Source: Lachnospiraceae bacterium
GTDB lineage: Bacteria; Bacillota; Clostridia; Lachnospirales; Lachnospiraceae
DNA length: 43,395 nucleotides
Direction: 5' to 3'
Assembly: GCA_022799355.1 (NCBI GenBank)
Contig: JAAWOG010000027.1
Location: forward strand, 1 to 43,395
Made by a program: the position numbers and the translations under genes. How positions within the stretch are numbered: the first letter of the stretch is position 1; every line of letters begins with the position of its first letter. Below, piece after piece: positions 42,576-43,395 of this stretch. The notes under the pieces were generated by a model. The model made no database searches. It had not been told where the DNA came from and was given only the letters and a program-made list of their open reading frames with translations.

Positions 42576-43358
42576 AGTAGTACTGATCACAATATTTTCA
42601 ATCGGTGCTCCGGTCTTGCGCATCACGATATCCTCGATCTGGGCGCGCTGTGCATCGGACAGATCCGCGCTGGACACTACCACATCCACCGTATCTCCGG
42701 TGATGCTGACCACCGCGTCCTCAAACCCTCTTGCCTCAAGGAGGATCTCCGCCGACATTTCCTTCTCCGCCGTCTCGGTCAGTCCCACGATGCTGTTTAA
42801 GGCGACCTGCTTCTGATCGTCCGCGATATTGGCGCTGTTGATGATCTCCATCAGTGCCGCCTTGTTCTCCGCCCTTGTCTGTTCCTTCATCAGTTTTGCC
42901 CCCTGAAGGGTATTGACATTGACCGTCGCCGTAAATACGGCTTCCCCGGGCACTTCGCCGTCCTGTACATCGGAACTTTCCGCCAGCATGCTCTCAATGG
43001 AGGACAGTTCGTCTTCATAGCCGTCATCAAGATCCGCCACGTCACTGTCCAGGCTCTCAATATCCGTCAGCGTATCCTCATCGGAAATATCCAGCATGGC
43101 CGCCTCGCCGTCGGTGGCGCTCATATCGCTGTTCACGTCCATTTCCGCCAGTTCATCCGCCGTATATGTATCCTCCACCGTATACTCGATCATGCTTGCC
43201 GCCTCGGATGCGGTGCTCTCCGCCTGCTCCGTCCCATCCCCCTCAGTTATGGTCACCTGATCCGATACGTCACCGGAAAAGTGCAGGTAACCCGCCACTG
43301 CGATCATCAGGGCTAAAGCCGTTATCATAAGCTGGTTCTTTTTAAATATTTTTTTCAA
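42567..43358 (-). CDS. spoIIIAH: Stage III sporulation protein AH
   Basis: A 263-residue protein. An N-terminal membrane segment (LMITALALMIAVAGYLHF) is followed by an acidic linker to about residue 135 and the ring-forming domain with homology to YscJ/FliF (VNVNTLQGAKLMKEQTRAENKAAL, DAVVSITGDTVDVVVSSADLS). SpoIIIAH binds forespore SpoIIQ to form the feeding channel between mother cell and forespore. The start codon is TTG at 43358 with GGGGAG 6 bases upstream. The other spoIIIA genes presumably lie beyond the right edge. Confidence 0.93.
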   Translation of the reverse strand: MKKIFKKNQLMITALALMIAVAGYLHFSGDVSDQVTITEGDGTEQAESTASEAASMIEYTVEDTYTADELAEMDVNSDMSATDGEAAMLDISDEDTLTDIESLDSDVADLDDGYEDELSSIESMLAESSDVQDGEVPGEAVFTATVNVNTLQGAKLMKEQTRAENKAALMEIINSANIADDQKQVALNSIVGLTETAEKEMSAEILLEARGFEDAVVSITGDTVDVVVSSADLSDAQRAQIEDIVMRKTGAPIENIVISTTLN

Positions 43359-43395
43359 ACCTCTCTCCCCTTTAAGATTTCATTCTGATTACTTT

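Overview
The window looks like chromosome from a spore-forming member of the Clostridia, most likely Lachnospiraceae. Evidence is the sporulation genes spoIIIAH and spoIVB, a classic Firmicutes block (asp23-nusB-xseA-xseB-ispA-dxs-tlyA-nadK-argR-recN-spoIVB), the HisZ-dependent short HisG, RecU, lipoboxes and purine-rich Shine-Dalgarno sites, with a roughly balanced base composition. The genus assignment is inference. Every gene I accept (38) is on the minus strand, so transcription runs from high to low coordinates. No stretch above 300 bases lacks a gene. I see no tRNA, rRNA, CRISPR array, transposase or prophage gene.

Layout, in direction of transcription. (1) 43358-28018, housekeeping and sporulation: spoIIIAH (TTG start), prfC with a structured leader, a transglutaminase-like lipoprotein, then asp23-nusB-xseA-xseB-ispA-dxs-tlyA-nadK-argR-recN and, after tandem hairpins, spoIVB. 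A 209-bp palindromic repeat lies between argR and recN, and a 30-bp direct repeat flanking an 11-bp palindrome lies between xseB and ispA. (2) 27906-22406, accessory operon: a DUF2185/DUF4241 protein, a C39-like peptidase, a leucine-rich-repeat protein, an MmcQ/YjbR protein and a membrane-anchored class D beta-lactamase-like protein. (3) recU under its own promoter. (4) 21681-13656, histidine operon: a perfect TTGACA-N17-TATAAT promoter, hisZ-hisG-hisD, four non-his genes (MTA/SAH nucleosidase, two unknown or DUF4261 proteins, a small lipoprotein), then hisB and a HisIE carrying a degenerate HisF-like N-terminal domain, closed by a strong terminator. (5) 13453-10699: a WYL regulator followed by DUF3795, TfoX-N, GyrI-like and hypoxanthine-DNA glycosylase genes. 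(6) An AAA-ATPase/PD-(D/E)XK protein. (7) 8846-5681: GH36 alpha-galactosidase and an AraC/GyrI regulator. (8) 5535-131: a solute-binding lipoprotein and a large hybrid sensor kinase, transcribed from an extended -10 promoter with no permease genes. A second, truncated copy of the palindromic repeat sits at the left window edge.

I found no clearly new multi-gene system. The best candidates for follow-up are the interspersed palindromic repeat family, the binding-protein/hybrid-kinase pair without a transporter, the dead HisF-like domain fused to HisIE in an interrupted his operon, the structured prfC leader, and the class D beta-lactamase-like protein with an extra extracellular domain.
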